From: Paroedura picta
Lineage: Eukaryota; Chordata; Lepidosauria; Squamata; Gekkonidae
Direction: 5' to 3'
DNA length: 64,000 nt
Assembly: GCF_049243985.1 (NCBI RefSeq)
Contig: NC_135384.1
Span: forward strand, 17,604,501-17,668,500
The stretch's first letter is position 1. Each line of letters opens with the position of its first letter. Made by a program: the position numbers and the translations under genes. Under the pieces are notes generated by a model, which did no database searches, was not told the DNA's origin, and saw only the letters and a list, made by a program, of their open reading frames with translations. Shown in pieces: positions 44,401-54,635 of this stretch.

Positions 44401-47400
44401 TATCCCCCCAGAAACATCTGCCAGTTGTTTGGAAGCAGTAACTGGATGGATCAGGAAAAGTAGCCTGAAACTCTGTAACTACCCTTGTCCCTGACCTGGA
44501 AATTGCAACTGGTACAGAATGCGGCTGCATGGGTTCTTACCAGCTCATCTTGGAGGGCCCATGTTCAGCCTCTGTTGAAACAACTTAGAATCATAGAATA
44601 GAGTTGGAAGGGACCTCCTGGGTCATTTATTCCAACCTCATGCACTATGCAGGACACTCACAATCCTAGCATTCATACACTGTAACCTGCCACCCTCTTG
44701 AACCTTCACAGAATCAGCCTCTCCGTCAGATGGCTATCTAGCCTCTGTTTAAAGATCTCCAAAGATGGGGAACCTACCATCTCCCGAGGAAGCCTGTTCC
44801 ACTGAGAAACCGCTCTAATTGTCAGGAACTTCTTCCTGATGTTTAGACAGAATTTCTTTTGAATTAATTTCATCCTATTGGTTCTCTTGCCCTCCGGGGC
44901 AAGAGAGAACAACTCTGTTCCATCCTCTACATCAGTGGTTCTTAACCTGGGGATTGGAATCCCTCTGGGGATCAAATGATCCTTTCACAGGGGGCGTAGC
45001 AGGGCAAGCAGCTTGGTCGGGGGGGGGGGCATCCACACAACAGCCTTGCAGGGTAGATTGAGACAGAGCATTGATCTGTCTGGAGCAGTGGAAAAGAACA
45101 AGATCAGCATGGTGGGACAAGAGGCAGAACTGAACTGAGAAACCCCAGAAAAAAAAAACAATTTATATACAATCATGAACAATGGATCTTCACGCCACTG
45201 TTCAGTTTCAGTTTAATTTCTGTGAAAGAACACTTGCAGAATTAAGAAATGAATTTATCCACCACCAACAAATGGTGTAAAGCTAAGACACTTTGTGTCA
45301 CAAGAAACTTTGTGTCACATCACAAAACACATTATGATGTGAAACGACAAACACTGTACTACTGAAGATTACTGAAAGACACTACAATAAAATCCTTAAT
45401 GACATTGTTAGGTGCCACAATGAAAATCTATCGTCCTGATCTACATATAATTCAAAAACATATTTACAAGAGGAAAATACAGCAATTGTGTGGATGTTTT
45501 AGTTTATGCATTAATCTGGTCCAATCCTTACTTACTCTTTTTATAGGGCCATACACCTCAAATTCCCGCCTCAGTTTGGATTCTGTTGTATCATAGTTCT
45601 GCAAGGGAAATGGGAAGCTCAGTTAAAAGAACATACAGGAATCACACTGAATGCAGACTGATACATGCAACTGCTCTGTGGTCTGCTACTGAACCAGTTT
45701 GTTTCCATTTTTGTTTCAGTATCTCTAAAAAGGTCAGGTGAACAGTTATTTTTTGAAATGATGCACTGACAAGGAGGGAAGACAAGTTCACTTACGACTC
45801 TGGCCACAAACAGTGTCCTGAAGGCATCTCCTTGGGCATTGGGATCATTATGAGGGTCCCCTAGTTGGAACAAGAATAAAACATCGGATAAGAACAGAAT
45901 CCAGGGGAAAAAGAAGCATTTGCCTTCCACTGTGCTCCATTATTATTCATGCAACGTAGCCTTAATATGAACTAATGTGACAATCATACGCTTGGGGAAC
46001 ATCATGAACAACATTAAAGCAGTTAAAGGACAAAACAAATAATACACGTCTTTCACAAAACTCATTTCCCATTACCACGTGGATTCTTCCCCCAACTTAC
46101 ACAACTTCAGCTCACTCTCGACTTCTTGTTGCCGGCGCTCAATCTTCTCTCGTCTCTGCAAGGAAAAGCAGAGGGAAGACAGGAAGAGAACTAATTATGG
46201 ACAGAATTAAGGAATATGTTCCTTTCCAGACTAACTGTTCAGAGAAGTACAAGTCCTTTGGAACTCTAGTGGATGCATTTATCACATTTCTTTCACCACC
46301 TCCATGCTCAAGGCTGACTCAGTACTGCACAGCCAAGGACATGCTGCCTAAGAATCCTGGTTCCAAGTACTGCTGCTGGGCACTTGGCAATTAAAAAAGG
46401 ATCAAGTAACAGGTCAAAGTTTTTTTTATTAAAAAGTATTCATAAAAGTACTAACGTCCTACTAAAATAAAAAGCATATTAAAAATTTTTAAAGCTAGAT
46501 ATTATTAGAAAAAGAGTGTAAAAATTGAATTTATTTTCTTTTTCAAGAAATGTAGTCAATTTAGTTTAAATGGATTGTTTGAAAGTTCTGCAGTTTCATC
46601 AATTGACCAGTAGGAGCTCTGCTATGCTTGTAAGTTCGCTCATGATTGTTGCAGGGCTCTGATGCAAAGAAATTCATTCCAGCTCTTGCTAATGACACCA
46701 TAATGCAGGATCCCCAACCTTTTTGGTCCTGCAGGCACACTTAAAATTATGACATGGCATGGTAGGAACAACAAGAAAATGGCCATTGTAGGAGCAGAAC
46801 AGTGTAGATCCTTGCCCTATTGTGACAACTGCTGCCAAAGCAACATTTTAAAAGAAATCTGCACAGGCAGAAATCTACAATACTCAATCAGAAATGTTGC
46901 TGAAGCAAAGGCCCTACTTGGCCCCACTGACTTCCTAAAAACACTGGGTGGCACCAGAAAGATATCAGTAGGTACTCAGGCATCCATGGGCACCACAGTG
47001 GGGACCCCTGCCAGAAATCAAATAAGGCAAGGTAAACTGCCATCAACAGAGGATTACTGTATAATTTATGAAATATTGGATTGCTATCAAATTGACCAGT
47101 GTGGCAGACACAACTGCTGCTCTCCCCACCACCCCTTATTGTACACTATACATACCTTACGTTCCATTCGTTCTTCCCGCGTTTCTGCACGAGTAGGTGG
47201 GGGAGCATCACGTGGGTCCTGGAAGAAAAGTTCACCTTTAACTATTGACTATCCAAATATAATGAAGCAACACAAAACAGCTTTAAATGGTCAGAAACCA
47301 ACCAATGCAACAGCTCTTATGATTCTTTTCATTCTAACCAATGCCCCACCAAATTACACTAGTCTGAGACAGCGAAGTTTAACCTGCAGTACACACCTCA

Positions 47401-47543
47401 AACTCTCGGATGTATGGGGCAATGCCACTATAGGGCTGGTTATGGTGCTTCTCATGGGGAAGTTTCTCCAAAGGAGGCAAGTAGGGTATAGGATCACGGG
47501 GCGCAAAGAGCGCCAACAAATTTGGGGGCAAGAATTGTGTCAT
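32016..47543 (-). CDS. SNRNP70: SNRNP70 (U1 snRNP 70 kDa protein), whole coding locus, nine coding exons
   Basis: Core protein of the U1 snRNP. It binds stem-loop I of U1 snRNA and helps define 5' splice sites in the nucleus. Nine exons join in frame to 439 residues (human 437, from memory). The order is an N-terminal arm starting [20 protein letters not shown] that contacts Sm/U1C, and a long helix (residues about 60-88). An RRM follows at about 103-181, with RNP2 LFVARV (105-110) and RNP1 RGYAFIEY (144-151). Next are a Gly-rich hinge [11 protein letters not shown] and two RD/RS-rich blocks in the last exon, ending YMMEPPME. It lies upstream of LIN7B in tandem and head-to-head with KCNA7, as in human. 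The conserved sequence and perfect frame argue for a functional gene. Confidence 0.98.
32765..32872 (-). mobile_element. CR1 LINE 3' end
   Basis: TAGAGTTGGAAGGGGCCATA CAGGCCATCTAGTCCAACCC in SNRNP70 intron 9. Confidence 0.8.
33285..34750 (-). mobile_element. LINE L2 3' half, split by an hAT element
   Basis: On minus, 34729-34454 reads [20 protein letters not shown] and [15 protein letters not shown]. 34453-34311 reads [20 protein letters not shown]. After the hAT element, 33846-33640 reads [15 protein letters not shown] and [14 protein letters not shown]. Ends in (ATCC)n near 33288-33304. In SNRNP70 intron 9. Confidence 0.85.
33857..34310. mobile_element. hAT-type element with internal GC minisatellite
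   Basis: 454 bp, CAGTGGTCCCCAACC to GGTTGGGGACCACTG, exact 8-bp duplication CTCCAAGG (33849-33856, 34311-34318). The interior is a run of CCCGCGAGCCGC / CCCGCGAATCGGGCCGCG units of roughly 15-27 bp, extremely CpG-rich. Confidence 0.92.
34751..34780. repeat. (GT)n plus G-run
   Basis: Short GT tract running into a long G tract in SNRNP70 intron 9. Confidence 0.9.
35178..35265 (-). CDS. SNRNP70: SNRNP70 coding exon (Gly-rich hinge)
   Basis: Codes for [20 protein letters not shown] then RDDTSRYDE and two bases of Arg. The acceptor is TTCGCAG| and the donor is CG|GTAAGT. Confidence 0.96.
35708..35989. mobile_element. hAT-type element (GGTCCCCAACCTTTTTGAGC family), diverged
   Basis: CAGGAGGTGACTAAACTTTG ... 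GCCTGCGGGCACC ... CATGGGCACTATGTTGGGGA. Inner CACAAAATGACTCCCCACAG matches the usual AAAATGGCTGCC motif of the family. Confidence 0.65.
36313..36414 (-). CDS. SNRNP70: SNRNP70 coding exon ([20 protein letters not shown])
   Basis: Completes Ser and encodes the last RRM helix and strand through [13 protein letters not shown]. The acceptor is ATTGCAG| and the donor is G|GTTAGT. Confidence 0.97.
36415..42904 (-). other. SNRNP70: SNRNP70 intron 7, largely repeat-free
   Basis: The longest SNRNP70 intron (6.5 kb). From about 37900 to 42700 I saw no LINE, SINE, hAT or LTR sequence apart from a (TA)n tract at 38394-38416, in contrast to the rest of the window. A functional constraint is possible; see findings. 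No alternative exon was identified with confidence. Confidence 0.55.
42905..42986 (-). CDS. SNRNP70: SNRNP70 coding exon with RNP1
   Basis: Codes for [20 protein letters not shown] and EHERDMH, with RNP1 RGYAFIEY. It ends one base into a Ser codon at T|GTGAGT. It is followed by the longest intron of the gene. Confidence 0.97.
43124..43537. mobile_element. hAT-type element
   Basis: 414 bp, TAGCGACCCCCAACCTGTGG to TTTGGGGACCACTG, exact 8-bp duplication GTTTAAAA (43116-43123, 43538-43545). In SNRNP70 intron 6. Confidence 0.88.
43585..44583 (+). mobile_element. LINE L2, internal part
   Basis: A 202-codon open stretch (43612-44220) reads [60 protein letters not shown] and [20 protein letters not shown], the reverse transcriptase fingers and palm. 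Then comes a broken 3' part with [16 protein letters not shown]-type text. In SNRNP70 intron 6. Confidence 0.88.
44584..44932 (-). mobile_element. CR1 LINE 3' end
   Basis: Minus frame reads [20 protein letters not shown] and [20 protein letters not shown], then [10 protein letters not shown]. The plus strand starts AGAATCATAGAATAGAGTTG GAAGGG. Confidence 0.88.
44933..45242. mobile_element. hAT-type element, right end lost
   Basis: CAGTGGTTCTTAACCTGGGG start, matching 14238-14623 through GAAAGAACACTTGCA, then the match stops. It inserted in the adjoining CR1. Confidence 0.75.
45536..45598 (-). CDS. SNRNP70: SNRNP70 coding exon ([21 protein letters not shown])
   Basis: Twenty-one codons forming RRM helix 1 and the second strand. 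The acceptor is CTTGCAG| and the donor is AGA|GTAAGT. Confidence 0.96.
45796..45860 (-). CDS. SNRNP70: SNRNP70 coding exon with RNP2
   Basis: Completes the Trp codon and encodes [20 protein letters not shown] and Val, the first RRM strand. The donor is GTC|GTAAGT. Confidence 0.96.
46101..46155 (-). CDS. SNRNP70: SNRNP70 coding exon ([18 protein letters not shown])
   Basis: Fifty-five bases, 18 codons plus the first base of a Trp codon. The acceptor is CTTGCAG| and the donor is T|GTAAGT. Confidence 0.96.
46706..47010. mobile_element. hAT-type element (GGATCCCCAACCTTTTTGG family)
   Basis: CAGGATCCCCAACC to GTGGGGACCCCTG inverted ends, 305 bp. Flanking 8-mers CCATAATG and CCAGAAAT match only partly, so it is old. 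In SNRNP70 intron 3. Confidence 0.75.
47156..47218 (-). CDS. SNRNP70: SNRNP70 coding exon ([21 protein letters not shown])
   Basis: Twenty-one codons between CTTCCAG| and AAG|GTATGT. They start the long charged helix that packs on U1 snRNP. Confidence 0.96.
47397..47543 (-). CDS. SNRNP70: SNRNP70 coding exon with start codon
   Basis: Forty-nine codons, MTQFLPP to IAPYIREFE. The ATG immediately follows the acceptor TTTTTTCAAG|, so this exon has no 5'UTR of its own. The donor is GAG|GTGTGT. Near-identical to the human N-terminus as remembered. Confidence 0.97.
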
Positions 47544-48004
47544 CTTGAAAAAACCTATCAAGTAAGAGAAGAAAAAAAAAGATTATTCAAAGGAAGGTAA
47601 ATACAGCAGGACCAATCAATTACAGAAGGCAGCGCAGCCAAATTCTGTCCCATGTTCTCAAGCAACCTCTCAGACCCAATTTAAAAATGATGCTGGATGC
47701 CAACATAATGCTGCATGTGCCCAGCACCTTGCTTCCACTGGGCCCTCAGCCATTCATGCAAGAAAACCATAAATCAGGTTGGCTTGTAACATGTTAATGT
47801 TGCACATGCAGCAACACGACACATAGAGAGCTCTAATACAAACAAGATGCTGTGCATATGAAATATCTCCTGGTTTAAGCACCTTTCTCATCTGACATCA
47901 CCATATCTAGATCACACCTTAACTGAGCTCCCCACTTGCCTAAGGCACAGTCACTATTCCCTAAGACTGTCATCTACCTAATCTAGTATTTAGCACCACA
48001 CACT

Positions 48005-48175
48005 CTTACAAGTCAACAGGTTTACTTAGATAATGTGTATGCTGCTTTCCTCCCCAAAGGGAATCCAAAGCAGTTTATAACATCATTCTTTCCTCCTCCA
48101 CTTTGTTTTCACAACCACCGCCCGGTATGGAAAGTTAAGGCCAGGCTTCAAGTCACCTAGCAAAATTCTACACCA
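48005..48175 (-). mobile_element. MIR-like SINE, diverged
   Basis: GGGAATCCAAAGCAGTTTAT AACATC ... CTCCACTTTGTTTTCACAAC ... CAAGTCACCTAGCAAAATTC follows the layout of the copy at 51015-51228. Confidence 0.45.
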
Positions 48176-48384
48176 GGCATTCCCTACCAGCAAGAGCTCC
48201 CCAGGCATTACACAGCGTTTCCTACAAGTTCATATGGCCACTGATATCACTGGAGGTAACTTCCCCAGTTGCTCTACAGGCCTAATTTCTAGCTCCACAA
48301 TGGAAAAAAAAATGGTAAATGATAAATCAATCAACTGGCTGGCTCCCACATCTTACTTCCACGCCCACTTCTCTGAAGGGGCCT

Positions 48385-48468
48385 GTCACCACTTCCTGGG
48401 TTCCTCTAAGCCTGAAAAATACTTCAGGGGTTCCTCCACGGTTAAAAGGTTGGAAAAGGCTGTTCTAC
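48385..48468. repeat. Fragment of the GGGTTTCATGAAACCC-type hAT
   Basis: GGGTTCCTCTAAGCCTGAAA AATACTTCAGGGGTTCCTC ... AAGGTTGGAAAAGGCTG resembles the right end of 58623-58926. Confidence 0.5.
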
Positions 48469-48902
48469 ATCGTGAATACAACACCATGCTGGCTTTCGCC
48501 ACTGAGCCGCATCCCCTTCCCTCCCTAAAAATCTGATATCCCTTCGGTTCCAGAGTGCTTTGCTTCCGCAGTGCGTCCAGCCCCTTCAAGCCACCGTCTG
48601 GAGTCCAGGCTCAATCGGGAGCCCAGGCCCAGGCCCCGGCCTCCTTCCCTCCCCCGCCCCCAAGGCCGCCTCCGACCGTCCTCAACTGGGTGCTCCTCGT
48701 TCCCGGGCCTCACGCCCCCCCCACACACACACACTCACACTCACACACCCCTGGGCCTCCCACCCCTTGGCTGCCGCCGACCTCTGGCCCGCGCGGCCTC
48801 CCCCAACCCAGGCCGCCGACGGCTCCCCTCAGCCCCCAACGCCCGTCCGCTGCCGGTAGACGGTTCCCGCCGCACACGCTTCTCGCTTAATTTCAATCTC
48901 AC

Positions 48903-49030
48903 CCCCTCCCTCCGGGGCCCACGAGCGCGCCTTCCTCCCCGCACACGGTCGCTCTCCTTCCGCTGCTCGGCGCCTCCCGCCGCCTCAGGCTGGGCCTGCT
49001 CCTCGCTCGCTCTGCGCATGCGCAAAGGCA
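48903..49030 (-). other. SNRNP70: Candidate SNRNP70 non-coding first exon
   Basis: The coding start lies exactly at the acceptor of the next exon, so an upstream 5'UTR exon is required. The CpG-rich segment ends in GGGG|GTGAGATT (donor at 48902) on the minus strand, and an NRF1 palindrome is at 49013-49024. The transcription start is inferred, not seen. Confidence 0.5.
49013..49024. promoter_or_regulatory. NRF1-type palindrome in SNRNP70 promoter
   Basis: TGCGCATGCGCA, a perfect match to the palindromic NRF1 consensus, in the CpG island near the inferred transcription start. NRF1 sites are common in housekeeping promoters. Binding is inferred. Confidence 0.7.
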
Positions 49031-49724
49031 GCCGCTTCACCGCGCTTCAGATCCCTACGCGAATTGGGAAGAGGGAAAGGAGCACGGGACGGGCATGTTG
49101 TGGTTGTCCCGCGAGTTCCTCCGCAGCGGGTTTTTTTTTTTTTCCCCGGTTGAAGTCGATAGAAGGAGGGCAAGGGGAAATAGTCCCTCGAGACTAACAG
49201 GCAGCCGTCTTGAGCCCACTTGAAGGGTAATAGGCCTGATAGTACTCTAGTCTAGCACCCCCTTCCATTTAGGCGCCGGCACTTGACGGCTCATAGCATA
49301 CAAATAGGCGGCGGCCGGACATCTGTTTTTTATGCCGTTTGCTAATTTAATACTAATTGACTTTCTCCTTAGATTTGTACTCTTATGATCCCTTATGATC
49401 TGTACGCCTGCGATCTGAGGAAGAGTGCTTGCACTCGAAGGCTCAGGCCTTGCATAAATCGTTGTTGGTCTTAAAGGTGCCATTGGAATCAAGTTTTGTT
49501 GTGCTAATTCAACACAGCTATCCACGGGAATCTGTCTAATTCTAAAATAGGAACAGAAGTTGTTGTCAACACACTAGGAAATGCAAGGAAGCGTAGAGCC
49601 CATTCCAAACTGAATAAAGAAAAGTACATGGCCTGTGCACAAGAGCAGTCAATCGCAGATCTATCTGGTTTTGTTAAGGCTCCCGCAATCTCTAAGAATG
49701 CAAATAATACACAAATACAAGGGA

Positions 49725-50170
49725 TAACATTTATTTATTTAGATTTATCCCCGCCGCTTCAGAAACCAGTCCAGCTTGTGGCAGTTTACAGTAAAAGAAT
49801 AAACAAGTATGATACAATATGACCCTTAAATGAAAACAACAATCAATTTTATTTATTTATTTATTTCGATTTCTATACTGCCCATTTCTCTGCAGCTCTG
49901 GGCGGTTTACACTGAACATTATATAAGTTAAATAGCAATAAACCTCAATTGCAGGAAGACAATTTAACCCCACCCACCCACCTGATCAATCCCCAATAGC
50001 CACCATCATCAGCCAGTCGTCAAAGGCAGTACCTCTACAAACCTCCACAGGGGACTACCTAGGGAGGGACTCGATCTTCCTGGCCTGGCCTCGACCAAGT
50101 GCTTGGCAGAAGAGCTCCTTCTTGCAGGTCCTGCGGAACCCTGTCAGCTCCGCCAGCGCCCTCAGCTTTT
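49725..50170 (-). mobile_element. LINE L2 3' ends, two adjoining fragments
   Basis: Two (TTTA)-type tails (49730 and 49848), each followed by the CCGCCGC/CTGCCCATTTCTCTGC AGC border. Then GAGCTCCTTCTTGCAGGTCC and GTCAGCTCCGCCAGCGCCCT of the reversed RT end. Confidence 0.65.
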
Positions 50171-50458
50171 GGTCAAGATTGAAAGACTAAAGTGTTTCTC
50201 ATAATGGTCCACACAGGAACAACGGTGGGAACTAAGCTTTGAGGATAGGACTTCTGTTTTGCTTTTGCTTTTAAAACAAAAACAGCTTGCTGCTAATAAT
50301 AATAGCATATATAGTGTCAAAGAGCTTTGTGTGTTATCTTCCATTCAGTCGACCGCAACAAACACAAAAAAACTGAGTCCTTAAACATTAACATAAAAAA
50401 TATATTGCAGCATAAGCTTTTGAAGCTCAGCTCATCATGAACACCTATCCCAAGATAA

Positions 50459-50680
50459 GTGTGGGTGTTTAAGGTGCCACAGGGATCTGGTGTTTACGAG
50501 CCTCCTTTAGTATTGTCCAGTCTCTTCAGTTCCTCTTCTCAAGTCCTGCACTCTGCCCTGACTGCAGAGGAGAGGTGGTTAGTGGTGACCAGAGATGGGT
50601 CTTTTTCAGTGGTGGCACCTCACTTTTGGACTGACCTCCCCTTTGAAGCACTCCTGGAAACGTACCATACAGTGTATTAA
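50459..50680 (+). mobile_element. LINE fragment (L2-like RT C-terminus)
   Basis: Reads ALTAEERWLVVTRDGSFSVV and APHFWTDLPFE, resembling the FSVLAPTWWNELP segment of L2. Weak. Confidence 0.4.
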
Positions 50681-50689
50681 ATGCCAGGA

Positions 50690-50855
50690 GAATCCCTGGC
50701 AATCTGGGGATGGAGCTTGGGGATGGCAGTGTTTGGTGATTTCAGCAATACATAATGCCCTTCAAAGCAGCCTTTTTCTCCAGGGGAACTGATCTCTTTC
50801 ATCAGAAATTCCAGGAGCTCTCCAAGCCCCACCTGGAAGCTGGCAACATAAGTCT
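50690..50855 (+). mobile_element. GTTGCCAGC-family MITE
   Basis: CTGGCAATCTGGGGATGGAG ... CAGCCTTTTTCTCCAGGGGA ACTGATCTCTTTCATCAGAA ... CCCACCTGGAAGCTGGCAAC. Confidence 0.7.
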
Positions 50856-51007
50856 AAAGTCGGTATTTATTTCTAAAATTGGGGTTTCTTTTTTTTCTAG
50901 CTCTTTTTGTGTTCTCATTCTAGCCTGAAAACTATTTTGTGCATATCGTTTTAGTCCACTGGATGTTGTTCAGTGCTTTTAAAAATTTCCATGGCTAATA
51001 TATGCCT

Positions 51008-51228
51008 TATTTATTATTTATTTCCTTTAGTTATACTCTGTATTTCTCCCCAAAGCAGTTTACATCGTTCTCCGCTCCTACATTTTATCCTCCTACCAGC
51101 CCTGTGAGGTAATTAGGCTGAGAATGTGTGACTGGTCCAAGGTCACCCAGCAAGCTTCCAAGGCAGAGTGAGGATTTGAACCTGGGCCTCCAAATTCCTA
51201 ATCTGGCACTCTTAATTTGCTACAGCAT
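51008..51228 (-). mobile_element. MIR-like SINE
   Basis: TTTATCCTCCTACCAGCCCT GTGAGGTAATTAGGCTGAGA, CCAAGGTCACCCAGCAAGC, GGATTTGAACCTGGGCCTCC and CTAATCTGGCACTCTTAA. This is the complete reversed layout of a MIR-type SINE including the tRNA box B. Confidence 0.8.
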
Positions 51229-51884
51229 GCAAATTCTCCTGTTATCACTACTGATCTTGTATCTGGGTCATTGTTTTTATTATCTTAATCCTATTGCTTC
51301 TACTTTGTAAACCACCTTTAGCAGGTTTCTGGAGAGACCCGCCCACAATGTTTCTAAATTTAAAAAAAGAAACAGTTGCCAGCCTCCCAGCAAGCTGTCT
51401 TACCTAGGGTCCCCTCATGTGAAAGAAACAAAATGGGCATGGGGCACCTGCTGGATTATAGTTCAGTTTCTTTACCACTACATGAAATTGTGGGGTGATG
51501 AAATTTGCCCAGAACAAATTCCTCAGAGGTAGGCTGCAGCAGCCAATTAAATAGTTATGTGGCACCTACTGTGGCACAAACCATCTGAATCAAGCAGGGA
51601 CGAGTAAAAGCTTTTGTGAACACCTATGCTGCAATAAATGAGTACAATGTTCAAATGCCTCCCTTTGCTGTTTTCTGTGGACCATCAGACACTTGGTTGC
51701 ATTTGGAACACTCCCATATGCCCCAGCCCCCCCCCCCAAACCCCGCAAACTAGACTGAATTCTTTCCCCTGACAATCTAATTTTTGAAGTGCAGGGAATG
51801 GTTTTTCATATGTGCAACACTGCTCCCCCCTCCCCTCACACACGCACACTTGTAAGTGACCCCATGAGTAGGGTTTTCAGCCTC

Positions 51885-53795
51885 TAGGTGGTGACTGGTG
51901 ATCTCCTGGGATTTCTTTTTTTTTTTAAGATTTTTATTTTTATTTTCCAAGATTAAAGATAATAGAATACAAGTAATCTACATTGTTAATACAGAAAAAA
52001 GAAAGGTTATGCTCTTCATTTAATACACTTGGTTCCCCATTTCAATCCCCTTTTAAATTATTTTCTTAAATAATTTAAATAATTCTGTTCTTCCGTTGAC
52101 TATCAATGTCAGTTTAGCCATCTTGGCAAAGTCAGCTAATTTATTCAACCAGTCTTCTATCGAGGGTAGTTCTTGCGTTTTCCATTTCTTGGCCAATTCT
52201 AGTCTTGCTGCCGTCATTGCGTAGAAGAATAAACTTTGTGTGTGGGTTGGGAGGCACTGCGGAGGAACACTTAATAACATAGCTTCAGCTTTCATAGGGA
52301 ATCTAAGACCCCACATTTTCTGCATATTAGTGTGTATTTTTGCCCAGAACTTATAAACTTTTCCACATCTCCACCACATATGAAAGAAAGAGCCTATTTT
52401 ATCATCACATTTCCAGCATTTATTATTACAGTTTTTGGCAATTTTGGCGATCACTTTTGGTGTTACATACCACCTATAAAACATTTTATACCAATTTTCT
52501 TTAAGTATTTGACTGTTAGTATACTTTGGTATTCTAGACCATACTAACTCCCATTGTTCCATTGTCACATTAGTCTCAATATTTTGCATCCATTTAATCA
52601 TACATGGCTTAACCCGTTCCATTTCTGTCTCATACCTTAATAGCAATTTGTATATTTGGCCCTGTAAGTGTGGTTTGTCTTGGATTACTAAGTTTTCAAA
52701 TTCTGGTATTGGAGCCTCTAGATTTAACGGTTGCTGAAACTCTGCTTTAAATCTAGATAATAATTGGTTATACTCTAACCATTGAATTTCTACTCCTTCT
52801 TTCTTTATTGTTTGTATATCCTTGAACTTGCCAGTCTTTGATATTAAGTCTTTGTACTGGAGACAAGTCAGCCTTTTCTGTTGAGCTTTCCCAAAATATG
52901 CCTCAATTGGCGATTTCAATATTGATGGTGCTGGGGATAGTCTCTTATTATATCTTGACCATACGTTCAAGAGTCCACTAATCCAGGTGTTTGCTACTGC
53001 TTTTTGTTTTTGTTTTCCTGCTGGCCATAGTCTTTCATGGAAGCTGTTACCCATGGTTTTTCTTTCAAATACCAGTTCTCTTGAATGCGGTTCCCGAATC
53101 CAGTCCACTGTGTATGTAAGTGCTGCTGCGTCTTTGTATAGTTTTAGATTAGGAACACCTTGACCTCCTCTCTCCTTCACATCTTGAAGTATTTTAAAAG
53201 CAACTCTTGGCCTTTTTCCACTCCAGATAAATTTATTGATCACTGATTGCCATTTTCTCAGCGTTTTCTCCTGGATCTCTATTGGTAACATTTGGAACAA
53301 AAAGTTAAATTTAGGCAACAAGTTCATCTTGACCGTGGCCATTCAAGCTGACCAGGACAGTTTTGACTCGTTCCATCTTTTGATATCCAGTTGCATAGTC
53401 TTCCATAGTCTTTCATAGTTACCAGTGAAGAGTTCTCGGAAGTCTTTGTCTAGGTAAATTCCCAGATATTTCACCCATTTGGGATTTGTCTCACATCCAT
53501 TTTTTCGGTTGATATTTTGCACGTCAAGATCTGTGCTTCCCTGTAGAACAATTTTTGTTTTATCCTTATTTATTCTATACCCTGAATAATGCCCGAAGTC
53601 TTTCAGTAGTTCCAGGAGAGATCTCCTGGGATTTCAACTGATCTTCAGGTAATAGAAATCAGTTTACCTGGAGAATATGGCCACTTTGAAAGGTGGACAC
53701 TGGCATTGTAGCCCACTGAAGTCCCTCCTTTCCCCAAGGACCATCCTCTTCAGGTTCCACCCCCCAAATCAGGTCTAGCTGGCAACCACATCTAT
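51885..53795. mobile_element. GTTGCCAGC-family MITE split by an L1
   Basis: The MITE starts at 51885 (TAGGTGGTGACTGGTGATCTCC) and resumes at 53636 (AACTGATCTTCAGGTAATAG ... GGAGAATATGGCCACTTTGA ... CAGGTCTAGCTGGCAACC). Confidence 0.75.
51916..53619 (-). mobile_element. L1 LINE, 5'-truncated, ORF2 C-terminal third
   Basis: Poly-A tail (T run at 51916-51926) and a 16-bp target duplication GATCTCCTGGGATTTC (51900-51915, 53620-53635). Minus translation begins LLKDFGHYSGYRINKDKTKI, WVKYLGIYLDKDF and WNESKLSWSA. One in-frame TGA follows at about 53345-53343. Then 429 open codons from MATVKMNLLPKFNFLFQMLP to FKKII, including the Cys-rich NKCWKCDDKIGSFFHMWWRC. Few breaks, so a young insertion. Confidence 0.95.
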
Positions 53796-53799
53796 GCGG

Positions 53800-54292
53800 C
53801 TGCATTGATTGATTTATTTGAATTTATAACCTGCCCTCTCTGCCAAAGGCAAACTCAGTGAGGCAGACAAAATATATATTGTGATACAGTTAACCAGGTT
53901 AAAACCATGCTAAAAATGATAAAAATCTAAAAGATCTCAAACCAGAAGTCTAAAGCCAGAACCCTAGACCCTGGGTTCTGTGATGTAGGAGGGAGGCCAA
54001 CTAGATGTTAGCTACTTTACTGGCCACAGCTGTAGGCCTGGTGGAAGAGCTCCGTTTTACAGGCCCTGTGGAACTTGGTGAGCTCTGGCAGGGAGCTCAT
54101 TCTACCAGGCAAGAGCCTGGGCCAGCTAGATTTCTTTGGAGCCAGGGACCATTAGCCTATTTGTGTTGCCCGAGCATAAAGCTGTTCTGTGGACATATTC
54201 AGAGAGGTGGTTCCTTGTGGCCTGAACCACTTATGGTCCCAAGGCTGTTATTAGAAAACCGTCGTGGTTTCATCTCGAACTCTAGACTAGAC
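53800..54292 (-). mobile_element. LINE L2 3' end
   Basis: ATTTGAATTTATAACCTGCC start, then GAAGAGCTCCGTTTTACAGG CCCTG and GGGAGCTCATTCTACCAGGC, the reversed L2 end. Confidence 0.65.
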
Positions 54293-54382
54293 CAGGGGTA
54301 GTCAAACTGTGGCCTTCCAGATGTGCATGGAATACAATTCCCATGAGCCCCTGCCAGCAAAGTAGTAGTTTGACTACCCCGG
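54293..54382. mobile_element. hAT foldback MITE, internally deleted
   Basis: CAGGGGTAGTCAAACTGTGG ... GTTTGACTACCCCGG, only 90 bp. Exact 8-bp duplication GACTAGAC (54285-54292, 54383-54390). Confidence 0.85.
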
Positions 54383-54635
54383 GACTAGACCTTCAATCCA
54401 GCTTGTGGCTGCCATGGGGAGTTGCAATCACTCTGCATCTGCCTGTTCCCCACAGCAACTCGAGGCTAACATGCTGTAGGGGCCTGATCTGGACTGGGAG
54501 GGGGAAGGAGGAGGTTTTGCCAAGAAGGACAACAACCCAGGCCTGCTCTAGTCCGACATCCCACTTAATAGTGGTTACTTAAAATAAGGATGATACAAGC
54601 CAGGCTTGCACACCATACCTTACTCTTCCCCTTCT

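Larger units (their letters stand above)
48540..49110. promoter_or_regulatory. SNRNP70 CpG-island promoter
   Basis: GC- and CpG-rich block with no TATA box, including a (CACT/CA)n run at 48721-48749. It covers the probable first exon. It could also serve divergent transcription toward KCNA7, but nothing in the sequence proves that. Confidence 0.75.

Noticed and set aside
46749-47600. A 283-codon plus-strand frame
   Set aside because: It overlaps a hAT element and runs antisense to two SNRNP70 exons.
48555-49197. Proline-rich plus-strand frames at the SNRNP70 promoter
   Set aside because: CpG-island composition keeps frames open; no conserved domain.
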